A DNA stretch of 64,000 nt, taken from NCBI GenBank assembly GCA_901420285.1, contig CABDVE010000001.1:1488001-1552000 (forward strand). Reading direction: 5' to 3'. Numbering within the stretch: position 1 is the stretch's first letter; the number at the start of each line of letters is the position of its first letter. Of this stretch, positions 40,504-50,121 are shown one piece after another. This DNA comes from Stutzerimonas stutzeri. Lineage in GTDB: Bacteria; Pseudomonadota; Gammaproteobacteria; Enterobacterales; Pasteurellaceae. A program made the position numbers and the translations under genes. A model generated the notes under the pieces. The model did not search any database, was not told the DNA's origin, and was given only the letters and a program-made list of their open reading frames with translations.

Positions 40504-41466
40504 TTACAATCCTGTGAGGTAAAACACAAACGCCAACACAGAAATGCCGAAGCCGACAACCGTTAAGCGTCCGGTTAACATGAAGCGTGTACGGGAAAGC
40601 GTATTTTCAAAAACACAGGCTAACACGAACACCACCAACAATTTCACGAAGAAGAAAACAGTGCCGAAAACAACCGCACTTATACTCAAATCCTGTGCTG
40701 CACCGAATGGCAATAACACACTCACAAAGATGGCTGCAACCACCATGGATTTTAAGCTTAAGCCTATTTTCAACAAGGCAAGAGATGGACCTGAATATTC
40801 AGTCAACGGGCCTTCTTGCAATTCTTGTTCTGCTTCAGCCAAGTCAAACGGAATTTTCCCCATTTCAATAAACACAGCGAAGAAGGCAGCAACCAAAGCC
40901 ACCAGCGTCGCAATGGGATATTGCCAACTTTGTTCTGAAAGTTGTGTACCAATCACGGCAAAGTTAGTCGAACCGGCAATCAACGCAATCACCAAAAACG
41001 CCAACATTAAAATCGGTTCAACCAACACACCTAGTGTTACTTCACGGCTTGCACCAATACTGGAGAACGTACTGTTGGAATCTAATCCTGCAATGGAGAA
41101 GAAGAAACGGAACAGCGCCAATAAATAAACCACGGTAATTAAATCACTGCCCGCCCCAAACGGTGAAACTCGAGTAAACAAAGGCAAACTCATTGCCACT
41201 ACCATGATGGTGCTGATTAACACGTAAGGCATCATGCGAGAAACCGCACCGGCATTATCCGGCCAAATATTTTGCCGTTTCATCAATTTCACAATGTCAC
41301 GATAATCCTGTAACAATCCCGGCCCACGGCGCGACTGAATACGCGCACGAATCATCCGTGAAATACCGGAAAATAACGGGGCAAGCGCAAGTAAAATCAA
41401 GGCTTGCACAATGGCCAAGACAAACATTCCGGCGGATGTGGCAATTTCTGAAGGTAACGTAATCAT
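40504..41466 (-). CDS. hyfC: Hydrogenase-4 membrane anchor HyfC
   Basis: HyfC is the NuoH-like subunit linking the soluble arm to the membrane arm. The protein is 320 residues with eight membrane helices. The family motifs RIQSRRGPGLLQDYRDIVKL (about 43-62) and IPFDLAEAEQELQEGPLTEY (about 200-219) are intact, including the glutamates of the cytoplasmic loop. It lies 10 bases after hyfB. A long antisense open frame over this gene (40544-41128) is a shadow. Confidence 0.95.
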   Translation of the reverse strand: MITLPSEIATSAGMFVLAIVQALILLALAPLFSGISRMIRARIQSRRGPGLLQDYRDIVKLMKRQNIWPDNAGAVSRMMPYVLISTIMVVAMSLPLFTRVSPFGAGSDLITVVYLLALFRFFFSIAGLDSNSTFSSIGASREVTLGVLVEPILMLAFLVIALIAGSTNFAVIGTQLSEQSWQYPIATLVALVAAFFAVFIEMGKIPFDLAEAEQELQEGPLTEYSGPSLALLKIGLSLKSMVVAAIFVSVLLPFGAAQDLSISAVVFGTVFFFVKLLVVFVLACVFENTLSRTRFMLTGRLTVVGFGISVLAFVFYLTGL

Positions 41467-41476
41467 TTTCTACCTC

Positions 41477-43495
41477 CTATATCAATGCAATGGAAAGCAA
41501 TATTGCCACCAAGGCAATCACGAAATACACGCAATACACACGGAAATCGCCTTGTTGCAGCCATTGAATTTTACGTCCTAACCAAGGAATGAAATGCCCA
41601 ATCGGCATCGTGACTTTTTCTTCCCAGAACGGTTCGGTTTTCGTTGCACCTTTAATTAACGCCTGAACACCTTTATTTCCTAACGGTGCCGGATCTAACA
41701 CTTGGCGCAAAGTGTAAAGCGGTTTAAAGATCGTGCGTAACGGTCGGGTAAAACTACCTGCAGAAGCGGCCATATGGCTTTCATAGGCATAACCACAAGC
41801 CCAAGGATTACCTTTAGAGCGAGCAGCCACCCGTTGATTTTTAGTTAAGGCATAGTAAGTGAACGGCAGGAAGAAGAACGCCAACAGCATAATTGTCACC
41901 ATTGGTGTAGAAAGCGCCGTATTCGGCTCAGCTTGTGCAACAAGCACGCCATTATGCGCTAATGTGATTGATGCCGAATTGGCAAGTGCGGTGGAAATTT
42001 CCGCTATTATTGGTGTCACGACAGAGGCGCCAACGCCCAATAAGATACAGCATAACGCCAAAATTCCCATGGCAATGACCATTGGTTTTGGCACTTCACG
42101 GGTATTTGCCGCGCTTTCACTGCGAGGCGCACCACCAAAGCTAATCCCATACACTTTCACAAAACAAAGTGCCGCCAGTGCACCGGTTAATGCAAGCATG
42201 ATAATCGCAATCGGACCGGCAAGTTTTAGCACGAAATCATCGCTTTGACTGAGACTGAATAAAGATTGATAGGTAAACCATTCGCTGACGAAACCGTTAA
42301 ACGGTGGCAAGGCAGAAATTGCCATGGTACCAATTAAGAAACAGAACGCGGTATATGGCATGAGTTTACCTAAGCCACCCATAAGATCCATGTCTTTGGT
42401 ATGTAACCGATACATCACAGAGCCTGCGCCTAAGAACAACAAGCCTTTAAATACGGCATGATTTAATAAGTGGTACAACCCACCAAGCAAACCAACGGTG
42501 GCAAGAACCGGATGATGAGTGGCAATGCCGATCATGCCAACACCGACACCCATCATAATAATGCCGATATTTTCTACTGTGTGATAAGCCAATAATTTTT
42601 TAATATCATGTTCGGCAAGGGCATAAAGCACGCCAAGAACAGAAGACACTGCGCCGAAGCCCAACACAATCACGCCATACCACATATTGATGGCACCCAA
42701 GAGATCGATCCCTACTTTCACGATCCCGAAAATCCCGATTTTCACCATGACGCCGGACATTAACGCAGACGCATGAGATGGTGCCGCCGGGTGAGCTTTT
42801 GGTAACCAACTGTGTAATGGAATCATACCCGCTTTTGCCCCGAAACCGAGGAAAGCTAAAACAAACACAGTGAAGGCAAGCGGTTCGGAAAGGCGGGTTT
42901 GTCGAAAATCGCCAAATTCAAAACTGCCTGAATAGCAGTAGAAAATAAAGAAGGCGATCATAATTAACACAGAACCGGCATGCGCAATGAAGAAATACAA
43001 TAAACCGGCATTCACAGCGTTGTCATCTTGTTCGGTTAACACCAAGAAATAAGATGCCAACGACATCATTTCAAAAAAGACTAAAAAGTAGAACGCATTA
43101 TCACAGGTGACTAAGGCAACCATCGAAGCGATAAAGAGATTCATGAAGAACCCCATGCCTGCACCTTTACCTTTATATTCTTTCACATAAGAGAAAGAAT
43201 AAAGTGCACTGACCACGACCAATAAAGAAATCACGCACACCATAAACGCAGCCAATCCGTCGATACGGATGGAGAAGCGAGCAAATTCAAATGGGGTTTG
43301 GAATACATCAACGACAGTGTCGCTGCTGATAAGAACGGGGATGCAGGCTGCGATGCCTAACACTCCACCAAGTATACCGGTCACGCCGGATATATTGATT
43401 GAAAGTTGTTCATTCCGACTTACGATGAGCGAAATAAACGCACCGACAACATAAATCAACAGGGCCGTGACGAGTAAACTAATTGAATAACTCAT
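41477..43495 (-). CDS. hyfB: Hydrogenase-4 membrane subunit HyfB
   Basis: HyfB is the NuoL-like antiporter-type subunit. The protein is 672 residues, the same as E. coli HyfB, with about 14 to 16 membrane helices. Core motifs are FEMMSLASYFLVLTEQ (about 140), AGMIPLHSWLPKAHPAAPSH (about 222-241) and HLLNHAVFKGLLFLGAGSV (about 335). The long C-terminal segment ends in a further helix, as expected of NuoL-type subunits with a lateral helix. It is second in the operon, 33 bases after hyfA. Confidence 0.95.
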   Translation of the reverse strand: MSYSISLLVTALLIYVVGAFISLIVSRNEQLSINISGVTGILGGVLGIAACIPVLISSDTVVDVFQTPFEFARFSIRIDGLAAFMVCVISLLVVVSALYSFSYVKEYKGKGAGMGFFMNLFIASMVALVTCDNAFYFLVFFEMMSLASYFLVLTEQDDNAVNAGLLYFFIAHAGSVLIMIAFFIFYCYSGSFEFGDFRQTRLSEPLAFTVFVLAFLGFGAKAGMIPLHSWLPKAHPAAPSHASALMSGVMVKIGIFGIVKVGIDLLGAINMWYGVIVLGFGAVSSVLGVLYALAEHDIKKLLAYHTVENIGIIMMGVGVGMIGIATHHPVLATVGLLGGLYHLLNHAVFKGLLFLGAGSVMYRLHTKDMDLMGGLGKLMPYTAFCFLIGTMAISALPPFNGFVSEWFTYQSLFSLSQSDDFVLKLAGPIAIIMLALTGALAALCFVKVYGISFGGAPRSESAANTREVPKPMVIAMGILALCCILLGVGASVVTPIIAEISTALANSASITLAHNGVLVAQAEPNTALSTPMVTIMLLAFFFLPFTYYALTKNQRVAARSKGNPWACGYAYESHMAASAGSFTRPLRTIFKPLYTLRQVLDPAPLGNKGVQALIKGATKTEPFWEEKVTMPIGHFIPWLGRKIQWLQQGDFRVYCVYFVIALVAILLSIALI

Positions 43496-43528
43496 AATTT
43501 CACTCCATTGATTAACGAGTAAACAAAA

Positions 43529-44128
43529 CTATCTTGGAATAGCAGGTGAAGACGTTAATGCCATTTCACGTTTTTTAAGGTTAGCTTGTTCAATACTCTT
43601 ATCACTGATGATAAACAGGGTTTTCGTCGGGCAGGTTTGTACGCACGCCGGGCCTTCTTCGCGGAAGTAACACAAATCACATTTCACCGCAATCGCTTTC
43701 ACGCCTGGTTGCCATGCCAACATATTGTGTAATTCCGAATTATCCGGAGCAGTACGAATATCCCGTTTCACTGCATCAGTAAAGGTGAAACTTTCGTAAT
43801 ACGCAGGTGCATCGATCGGCGCACTACCATGTTGCGTAATCGCACCAAACGGACAGGCGATACCGCACAATTTACAACCGATACATAAAGATTCATTGAG
43901 TTGAATGGTGTCATTCACATGAGTTATCGCGTGTACCGGACACACAGTGGCACACGGCGAGTCATCACAATGACGACAGAGGATTGGAACGGTTATGTCG
44001 TCATTGCGCATGACTTGTAACCGAGGATAAGATTGTAATCCGAAGGCTTTATGGGTTTCGCTACACGCAGCCATGCATGTGTTACATCCTATACAGTCTT
44101 TGGGATCACCGATAACAAAACGATTCAT
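43529..44128 (-). CDS. hyfA: Hydrogenase-4 electron-transfer subunit HyfA
   Basis: HyfA is a four-cluster ferredoxin-like protein (HycB/HyfA type) that accepts electrons, typically from formate dehydrogenase H. The protein is 199 residues with cysteine motifs CIGCNTCMAACSE (about 13), CRHCDDSPCATVCP (about 52), CIGCKLCGIACP (about 82) and CDLCYFREEGPACVQTCP (about 148), enough for four [4Fe-4S] clusters. It is the first gene of the operon. No formate dehydrogenase gene is seen in the window. Confidence 0.95.
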   Translation of the reverse strand: MNRFVIGDPKDCIGCNTCMAACSETHKAFGLQSYPRLQVMRNDDITVPILCRHCDDSPCATVCPVHAITHVNDTIQLNESLCIGCKLCGIACPFGAITQHGSAPIDAPAYYESFTFTDAVKRDIRTAPDNSELHNMLAWQPGVKAIAVKCDLCYFREEGPACVQTCPTKTLFIISDKSIEQANLKKREMALTSSPAIPR

Positions 44129-44154
44129 AGTCTCCCCCCCTTATAGACAGTGCG

Positions 44155-44250
44155 AGTGGTTAAATCCTTAATAACCACTTTAAAATTAAGGGTACTACTT
44201 ATAAAGTATTAGGCCTAGCCTTGATCTTTCTTTTTCTTGATTGAGATCAT
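44155..44250 (-). promoter_or_regulatory. hyfA promoter region: FNR-like box, -10 and leader hairpin
   Basis: TTGAT-TGAG-ATCAT (44237-44250) matches the FNR consensus in nine of ten positions. On the minus strand a -10-like TAATAC lies at 44211-44206, which places the FNR centre about 42 bases before the inferred start point. In the leader, AGTGGTTA and TAACCACT (44155-44162 and 44172-44179) form an 8-bp hairpin just before the hyfA ribosome-binding region. I saw no sigma-54 -24/-12 pair, which E. coli hyf and hyc use. Confidence 0.6.
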
Positions 44251-44402
44251 AAATATTGAAATTTCTTTAAGTATTCCTAGATAAGATAAGTAATTGATTT
44301 TTTTAATGATAAAATTTCTCATTTAGTATATTCTATTTATAGAGGTAGACTGATTTTTATATAATTCTTCTCACAAATTTACTCTCATAAAAAGGAAAAC
44401 CT

Positions 44403-45146
44403 ATGAACAAAAAACCTTACCTTGCCGTTTTCGGCATCATTTTAGCGACAGGATTAATGGCATCCGCCTTTATTCTTGGTAATCAATTTAAAAATTTTCG
44501 TCAAACCGGCTCAATTTCAGTGAAAGGATTAGCGGAAGAACATTACACCGCCACTCAGGGGACATGGGTAATTAATATAGGCGGTTGGGGGAGAACTTAT
44601 AGTGATGCAATGGCCGCGAACCAAAAGAATTTGAATGAAGCTGTGCGTTTCTTAAAATCACAAGGATTTACCGATGAAAATCGTGAAATAACCGAATTAG
44701 ATGTGAAACCTTACACAGAATATTATGAAAATGAGAAAGGAGAAACGAAACGCCGTCAGAACGGCTACACCGCCTCCAGAAATATCCATCTCTCAACCAA
44801 AGAACTGGCCAAATTACAAAAAGCTTTAACGAATATTCACCAAATTGTGGCAAACAATGAAGAAATTGGCTTTAATGATCCCAATTATTATTTAGAAAAT
44901 TTAGAAAGCCTTAAACGAGAATTAATCTCTAAAGCGACTCAAGATGCTCGTATACGAGCAGAAGAATTTGCCAAAACCAGTAATGTTAAAGTGGGCGTGT
45001 TAAAATCCGCCTCCCAAGGTCCTTTTTATATTCAATCTCCTAATCCTGATGCAGAAGACAGCAGCGATTACACCGGTAGTTATGACACCAGTACTATTGA
45101 GAAAAAAGCACGTTTGGTTGTCACTATTGAATATGCCATTGAATAA
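44403..45146 (+). CDS. SIMPL-domain (DUF541) periplasmic or membrane-anchored protein
   Basis: The 247-residue protein has an N-terminal hydrophobic segment (about 7-25: FGIILATGLMASAFILG) serving as signal anchor, then a SIMPL domain: ISVKGLAEEHYTATQGTW (about 38-55) and a C-terminal half with LISKATQDARIRAEEFAKT, the conserved ARxxAE helix. The family is found in many bacterial envelopes, some linked to oxidative stress; the molecular role is unknown. It is divergent from hyfA and separated from hypF by a terminator, so a functional link to hydrogenase is not implied. Confidence 0.87.
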   Translation: MNKKPYLAVFGIILATGLMASAFILGNQFKNFRQTGSISVKGLAEEHYTATQGTWVINIGGWGRTYSDAMAANQKNLNEAVRFLKSQGFTDENREITELDVKPYTEYYENEKGETKRRQNGYTASRNIHLSTKELAKLQKALTNIHQIVANNEEIGFNDPNYYLENLESLKRELISKATQDARIRAEEFAKTSNVKVGVLKSASQGPFYIQSPNPDAEDSSDYTGSYDTSTIEKKARLVVTIEYAIE

Positions 45147-45171
45147 ATCTTAATGTAACACTTATCCCCCC

Positions 45172-45200
45172 AGATGGCGTGCCCTCACGCCATCTTTCTT
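45172..45200 (+). terminator. Terminator after the SIMPL-domain gene
   Basis: AGATGGCGT pairs with ACGCCATCT (9 bp) around GCCCTC, followed by TTCTT. It lies 26 bases past the stop and before hypF. Confidence 0.8.
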
Positions 45201-45282
45201 AAATCGTTTTGATTCAGATCAGCACTTACGCTGTCATTTCTCACTATCATCTCTTAATAAAATCAACCTGGCCGAGAAAAAT

Positions 45283-47565
45283 ATGAACGGAATCGAGTTA
45301 AGAATCAAAGGTAAAGTACAAGGCGTAGGGTTTCGTCCTTTTGTCTGGTTACTGGCGAACAAATACGGACTACATGGCGATGTCAATAACGACGGACAAG
45401 GTGTGTTAATCCGCCTGCTGGAACCAACGAAACAACAGTTACAACAATTCCTACACGATTTGCACAACAAACTACCACCACTGGCCCTTATTACCGACAT
45501 TCAGCACCATGAAAAACGCTGGGAAAATCCACCACACTTTGACGGCTTTGAAATCCGCGAAAGTGAAAACAACACCATGGACACCCAAATCGTGCCAGAC
45601 GCTGCTACCTGTCCCGCCTGCCTGCAAGATTTATTCGACCCAACCAATCGGCGCTACCACTACCCTTTCACTAACTGTACTCACTGCGGTCCGCGTTTTA
45701 CCATTATTAAAGCCATTCCCTACGACCGCAAAAATACCTCCATGGCGAATTTTCCTCTCTGCCCCGAGTGTGCCGCCGAATACAAAAATCCTGCCGACCG
45801 CCGTTTCCATGCGCAACCCAATGCTTGCGCCGTTTGCGGTCCGCATATTTGGTTGCAGGATCAAAACCACCGACTTGCCAACAGTGAAGCGGCGCTAAAA
45901 CAAAGCGCGCATTTACTGCGCGAAGGCAAAATCATTGCAGTAAAAGGCATCGGCGGATTTCATTTGGCCTGCGACGCACGGGATTTCAATGCGGTGCTGA
46001 ATTTAAGAGTGCGTAAACATCGCCCGAACAAACCGCTCGCTGTGATGGTGCCAAGCCTTACTTTTCTTCAAAATTTAAATGACGATGAGATTCGACTTTT
46101 AACTTCCGTTGCCGCGCCGATAGTACTATTGGAGAAATCCAAAGTACCAAACTTAGCGGAAAATATCGCACCCCATTTGAACGAAATCGGCGTAATGTTA
46201 CCGAGCAACCCGTTGCAACATCTATTGCTGCGAGAAACCGCGATACCCTTGGTCATGACGTCGGCGAATCCAAGTGGCGAACCGCCGGTTTTGGATAACG
46301 AAAATGCGCTCAAAAAATTAGCTGCATTAGCGGATTTTTATCTTTGTCATAACCGCGACATTTTACAGCGTGCCGATGATTCCTTAGTCCGCGCCGCGTT
46401 CGATGGCCCGGAAATCTTGCGTCGCGCTCGCGGCTATGTGCCGGATGAAACCGTACTGAACACGCAAAATCAACGCAATATTTTGGCATTCGGTTCCGAT
46501 CTAAAAAACACTTTCTGTTTGTTAAAACAAAATAAAGCGGTGGTCAGCCAGCATATCGGCGACACCGCTAACGAATTGGTGCAACGACAATTAGAAAATA
46601 ATATTGCGCTGTTTTCGCACATCTACCAATTCACGCCGGATATCATTGCGGTGGATGCACATCAAGGTTATTTTTCTTCAAAAATCGGAAAAACCTTAGC
46701 GGAAAAACTTGGCCGGCCTTACGTGGAAATACTTCATCATCATGCTCACATTGTTGCCGTACTGGCAGAACATCATTGCTGCGACAAAACGATCGGCATT
46801 GCCTTAGACGGCATCGGCATGGGCGAAAACAGACAGCTTTGGGGCGGCGAATGCTTGTTGGTAAACGGTGTTCAATGCCGCCATTTAGGTGGTCTGCCCG
46901 CAGTTGCATTGCCCGGCGGTGATTTAGCGGCGACTCAACCTTGGCGCAACTGGCTTGCGCATTTACAACAATTCGTGCCGCATTGGCGCGAGATTGCGGC
47001 GCAAAGCTGTGCTGATTTGCCTTGGCAAACGCTTGCAGCCGCGATTGAAGGCAGAGTTAATTCGCCATTAATTTCCTCCACCGGTCGCCTATTTGATGCG
47101 GTAGCCTACGGCTTAGGCATTACCGCTGAAAAACTCTCGTGGGAAGGCGAGGCCGCCTGTCATTTAGAGGCGCTTGCCGCACAATCTCCTTTAGCCAAAA
47201 ATAAAAGCACGCTCGATATCACGGTTAAAATGCCGATAAAAGAGAATAAATTAGATCTCGCCGTTTTCTGGCAAAGCTGGTTGGCTTACGAAGGTTCAAA
47301 AGAAGATAAAGCCTTCGCGTTTCATTATGCCTTGGCACAAGGTTTTGCAACTCTTGCACGCAAACACGCGCAAAAACACAATTGCCGCACCATCGTGCTT
47401 TCCGGCGGTGTGATGCACAATCAATTATTGCGTCGTTTATTGAAAGAAAATTTAACGGAATTTAAAGTACTAAGCGGCCATCAATATCCGATGGGCGATG
47501 GCGGATTAAGTTTAGGACAAGCAGCCATTGCCGCGCAATTTGCCGAAACCATGCGAACCGAGTAA
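45283..47565 (+). CDS. hypF: Carbamoyltransferase HypF (hydrogenase maturation)
   Basis: HypF makes the carbamoyl group from carbamoyl phosphate that becomes the cyanide ligand of NiFe active sites. The protein is 760 residues. Domains in order: acylphosphatase (about 1-90, IKGKVQGVGFRPFVW), two zinc fingers (CPACLQDLFDP with CTHCGPRF, CPECAAEY with CAVCGPH; about 108-190), a YrdC-like domain (about 200-385, FHLACDARD) and a Kae1-like carbamoyltransferase (about 395-760, with HHHAHIVAVLAEH). It lies next to the hydrogenase-4 operon it serves, on the other strand. The other hyp genes are not in the window. Confidence 0.96.
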   Translation: MNGIELRIKGKVQGVGFRPFVWLLANKYGLHGDVNNDGQGVLIRLLEPTKQQLQQFLHDLHNKLPPLALITDIQHHEKRWENPPHFDGFEIRESENNTMDTQIVPDAATCPACLQDLFDPTNRRYHYPFTNCTHCGPRFTIIKAIPYDRKNTSMANFPLCPECAAEYKNPADRRFHAQPNACAVCGPHIWLQDQNHRLANSEAALKQSAHLLREGKIIAVKGIGGFHLACDARDFNAVLNLRVRKHRPNKPLAVMVPSLTFLQNLNDDEIRLLTSVAAPIVLLEKSKVPNLAENIAPHLNEIGVMLPSNPLQHLLLRETAIPLVMTSANPSGEPPVLDNENALKKLAALADFYLCHNRDILQRADDSLVRAAFDGPEILRRARGYVPDETVLNTQNQRNILAFGSDLKNTFCLLKQNKAVVSQHIGDTANELVQRQLENNIALFSHIYQFTPDIIAVDAHQGYFSSKIGKTLAEKLGRPYVEILHHHAHIVAVLAEHHCCDKTIGIALDGIGMGENRQLWGGECLLVNGVQCRHLGGLPAVALPGGDLAATQPWRNWLAHLQQFVPHWREIAAQSCADLPWQTLAAAIEGRVNSPLISSTGRLFDAVAYGLGITAEKLSWEGEAACHLEALAAQSPLAKNKSTLDITVKMPIKENKLDLAVFWQSWLAYEGSKEDKAFAFHYALAQGFATLARKHAQKHNCRTIVLSGGVMHNQLLRRLLKENLTEFKVLSGHQYPMGDGGLSLGQAAIAAQFAETMRTE

Positions 47566-47749
47566 GATAGCCCGACTTTTGCCTTTGCTTAGCTTGTTCC
47601 GGCCACGCTACCGAAGACCGAAAACCGCGCGTTCAATGCGGTGCTAATTTGACACTTCATTTTCATTCTAAACTCACCGTCTTCGCGCGCAAAAAAAAAC
47701 GAAAATGCAAAACTAACCTTTCCGGTATTTTTATTAAAGAGGAAAAATC

Positions 47750-48412
47750 ATGGTAAAACTTAACGCTCAGCAAGTCGTTGAATTATTGAATCAACGCAGT
47801 TCCACCCGCTATTACGATCCGAACAAAAAAATCGGTGAGGAAGACTTTAACGCTATTTTGGAATGCGCGCGCCTTTCACCGAGCTCCGTGGGTTCCGAAC
47901 CGTGGAAATTATTGGTGATTCAAAATAAAGCCTTACGCGAAAAAATTAAGCCTTTTAGCTGGGGCATGAAAAACCAGTTAGATGATTGTAGCCATCTCGT
48001 GATTTTACTTGCTAAGAAAAACGCCCGTTACGACAGTCCGTTTTTCACCGAAGTGATGACACGCAAAGGCTTAGATGAAGAACAACAAAAACTCGCACTG
48101 GCCAAATACGAAACCTTGCAAAAAAACGATATGAAATTGCTGGAAAGCGAGCGCACGTTGTTCGATTGGTGCAGCAAACAAACCTATATCGCACTAGCCA
48201 ATATGCTCACCGGTGCGGCGGCGATGGGCATTGATTCCTGCCCAATTGAAGGTTTTCATTATGATTTGATGAATCAAACCCTTGCTGCGGAAGGCTTATT
48301 CGATCCGCAAGAATATGGTGTTTCCGTCGCTGCCACATTTGGTTATCGGGCCCGCGACATTACGAAAAAATCGCGCAAAACGATGGATGAAATCGTGACT
48401 TGGGTGAAATAA
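47750..48412 (+). CDS. NAD(P)H-dependent nitroreductase family protein
   Basis: The 220-residue protein is an FMN-dependent nitroreductase of the NfsB-like group. The N-terminal RSSTRYYDPNKKI (about 16-28) and SPSSVGSEPWKLLVIQ (about 43-58) bind FMN phosphate and ring, and GAAAMGIDSCPIEGF (about 155-169) is the conserved second half. It should reduce nitroaromatics or quinones in the cytoplasm; the natural substrate is not known. A close relative is known in H. influenzae. It has no co-oriented neighbour and shares a terminator with hldE. Confidence 0.88.
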   Translation: MVKLNAQQVVELLNQRSSTRYYDPNKKIGEEDFNAILECARLSPSSVGSEPWKLLVIQNKALREKIKPFSWGMKNQLDDCSHLVILLAKKNARYDSPFFTEVMTRKGLDEEQQKLALAKYETLQKNDMKLLESERTLFDWCSKQTYIALANMLTGAAAMGIDSCPIEGFHYDLMNQTLAAEGLFDPQEYGVSVAATFGYRARDITKKSRKTMDEIVTWVK

Positions 48413-48526
48413 CGGCGCCTAATATCAAGTTGCTCAAATTCAGATGCACTCACCTTCCGAAATAGCACCGCATTGAAACCTTGAACTGCGGCTCAATTCA
48501 GTTCGGTGTCCACCGCATAAACGAAA

Positions 48527-48560
48527 AGAACCGAGCGCTATTTAATAAGCGCTCGGTTCT
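48527..48560. terminator. Bidirectional terminator between nitroreductase gene and hldE
   Basis: A 13-bp perfect stem, AGAACCGAGCGCT paired with AGCGCTCGGTTCT, has an 8-base loop and A- and T-rich flanks. It is shared by the convergent genes. A single CAATGCGGT-type copy lies upstream (about 48466). Confidence 0.87.
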
Positions 48561-48593
48561 TAAATTAAAGGAGCCGATTTTAAAAATTTCCGA

Positions 48594-50030
48594 CTATTTT
48601 TCGTCTTTCAACGATTTAATTTTTTCAATTACATTGGTCGTCGAACATCCGTTTTCAAAATTAAGTACTTTCACATCGCCGCCGTTCGCCCACACTTCTT
48701 TGGCTCCGGCAATTTCTTCCGGTTTGTAGTCGCCGCCTTTGACAAGCAGATCCGGCAACACTTCACCGATTAAACGTTGCGGCGTATCTTCAGTGAATGG
48801 CACCAACCAATCCACGGAAGCCAACCCGGCAAGCACTGCCATGCGGGCGTCCAAATTATTAATCGGACGATTTTCGCCTTTTAAACGTTTTACCGATTCA
48901 TCGCTATTAACCGCGACGATTAAACGATCGCCCAATTTGCGGGCATTTTCTAAATAAGACACGTGACCCGGATGAAGAATATCAAAGCAGCCGTTAGTCA
49001 TCACGATTTTTTCACCGCGCGCTTTGGCCTGCGCCACGGCCTCTTTCAGTTGGGCTTCAGTCATAATGCCGAAACCGGTTTCCGGACGGGCGTGGATCGC
49101 GTTTTCAAGTTCCACGGTGGAAACCGTCGAGGTGCCGAGTTTGCCCACCACAATGCCGGCTGCCACGTTTGCCAAATAGCAAGATTCCTCAAAGGAACGA
49201 TCGTCCGCCAATGCGGTGCCCAAAACGCTGATCACCGTATCACCGGCACCGGTCACATCAAACACTTCTTTCGCCACCGTTGGCAAATGATAAGGTTCTT
49301 GATTCGGACGCAGTAAGGTCATTCCCTTTTCAGAGCGGGTGACTAAAAGTGCAGTCAAATCGATATCGGCAATGAGTTTCAAACCTTTCTCAATAATTTC
49401 TTGCTCCGAATTACATTTACCCACTACCGCTTCAAATTCGGCCATATTCGGAGTAAGCAACGTGGCGCCGCGATAGCGCTCAAAATTCGTACCTTTCGGA
49501 TCAATTAACACCGGCACATTGGCTTTACGCGCAATTTGAATCATTTGTTGCACATCTTTTAACGTGCCTTTACCGTAATCGGAAAGAATCAACGCGCCGT
49601 AGTTTTTCACCTCATTTTCTAATTTCGCAAGTAAATCATTACACTCGGTGTTTTGGAAATCTTCTTCAAAATCAAGACGAAGCAATTGTTGATGACGCGA
49701 TAAAATACGTAATTTAGTAATTGTCGGATGCGTATCCAACGCCACAAAATTACAGTCGATATGCTGGTTTTGTAATAATTTGGAAAGCGCCGCGCCGGTT
49801 TCATCTTGCCCAATTAAGCCCATAAGTTGTACCGGTACGTTGAGCGATGCAATATTCATCGCCACATTCGCCGCACCGCCTGCGCGCTCTTCGTTTTCCT
49901 GTACACGCACTACCGGCACCGGCGCTTCCGGCGAAATGCGATTGGTGGCGCCAAACCAGTAACGATCAAGCATTACATCACCTAATACGAGCACCTTTGC
50001 TCGGTTAAATTCGGTTAAATATTGAGCCAT
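48594..50030 (-). CDS. hldE: Bifunctional heptose kinase/adenylyltransferase HldE
   Basis: HldE makes ADP-heptose precursors for the inner core of lipopolysaccharide: it phosphorylates heptose-7-phosphate at C1, then transfers AMP. The product is 478 residues from ATG 50030 ([12 protein letters not shown]); the frame open to 50204 overlaps lpxL and is rejected. The ribokinase-like domain (about 1-318) has [18 protein letters not shown] and the ATP/catalytic [13 protein letters not shown]. The adenylyltransferase domain (about 344-478) has [19 protein letters not shown]. It is divergent from lpxL, an LPS acyltransferase. Confidence 0.96.
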   Translation of the reverse strand: MAQYLTEFNRAKVLVLGDVMLDRYWFGATNRISPEAPVPVVRVQENEERAGGAANVAMNIASLNVPVQLMGLIGQDETGAALSKLLQNQHIDCNFVALDTHPTITKLRILSRHQQLLRLDFEEDFQNTECNDLLAKLENEVKNYGALILSDYGKGTLKDVQQMIQIARKANVPVLIDPKGTNFERYRGATLLTPNMAEFEAVVGKCNSEQEIIEKGLKLIADIDLTALLVTRSEKGMTLLRPNQEPYHLPTVAKEVFDVTGAGDTVISVLGTALADDRSFEESCYLANVAAGIVVGKLGTSTVSTVELENAIHARPETGFGIMTEAQLKEAVAQAKARGEKIVMTNGCFDILHPGHVSYLENARKLGDRLIVAVNSDESVKRLKGENRPINNLDARMAVLAGLASVDWLVPFTEDTPQRLIGEVLPDLLVKGGDYKPEEIAGAKEVWANGGDVKVLNFENGCSTTNVIEKIKSLKDEK

Positions 50031-50121
50031 TTTATTCTCTCTTAAACACTGGTAAAAAAATCGGCGCGATTTTACCACAACTGATTTTTGCGTTAAACTA
50101 GCGCGCAATTTTAGCGAGAAT

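Noticed and set aside
40544-41128. 194-codon open frame antisense to hyfC
   Set aside because: It mirrors a conserved membrane-protein gene; its composition (lysine, asparagine, threonine rich) is typical of an antisense shadow.
44129-44402. Sigma-54 promoter for hyfA
   Set aside because: I looked for the GG-N10-GC spacing on the minus strand and found no convincing match; an FNR-like box with a -10 is better supported.
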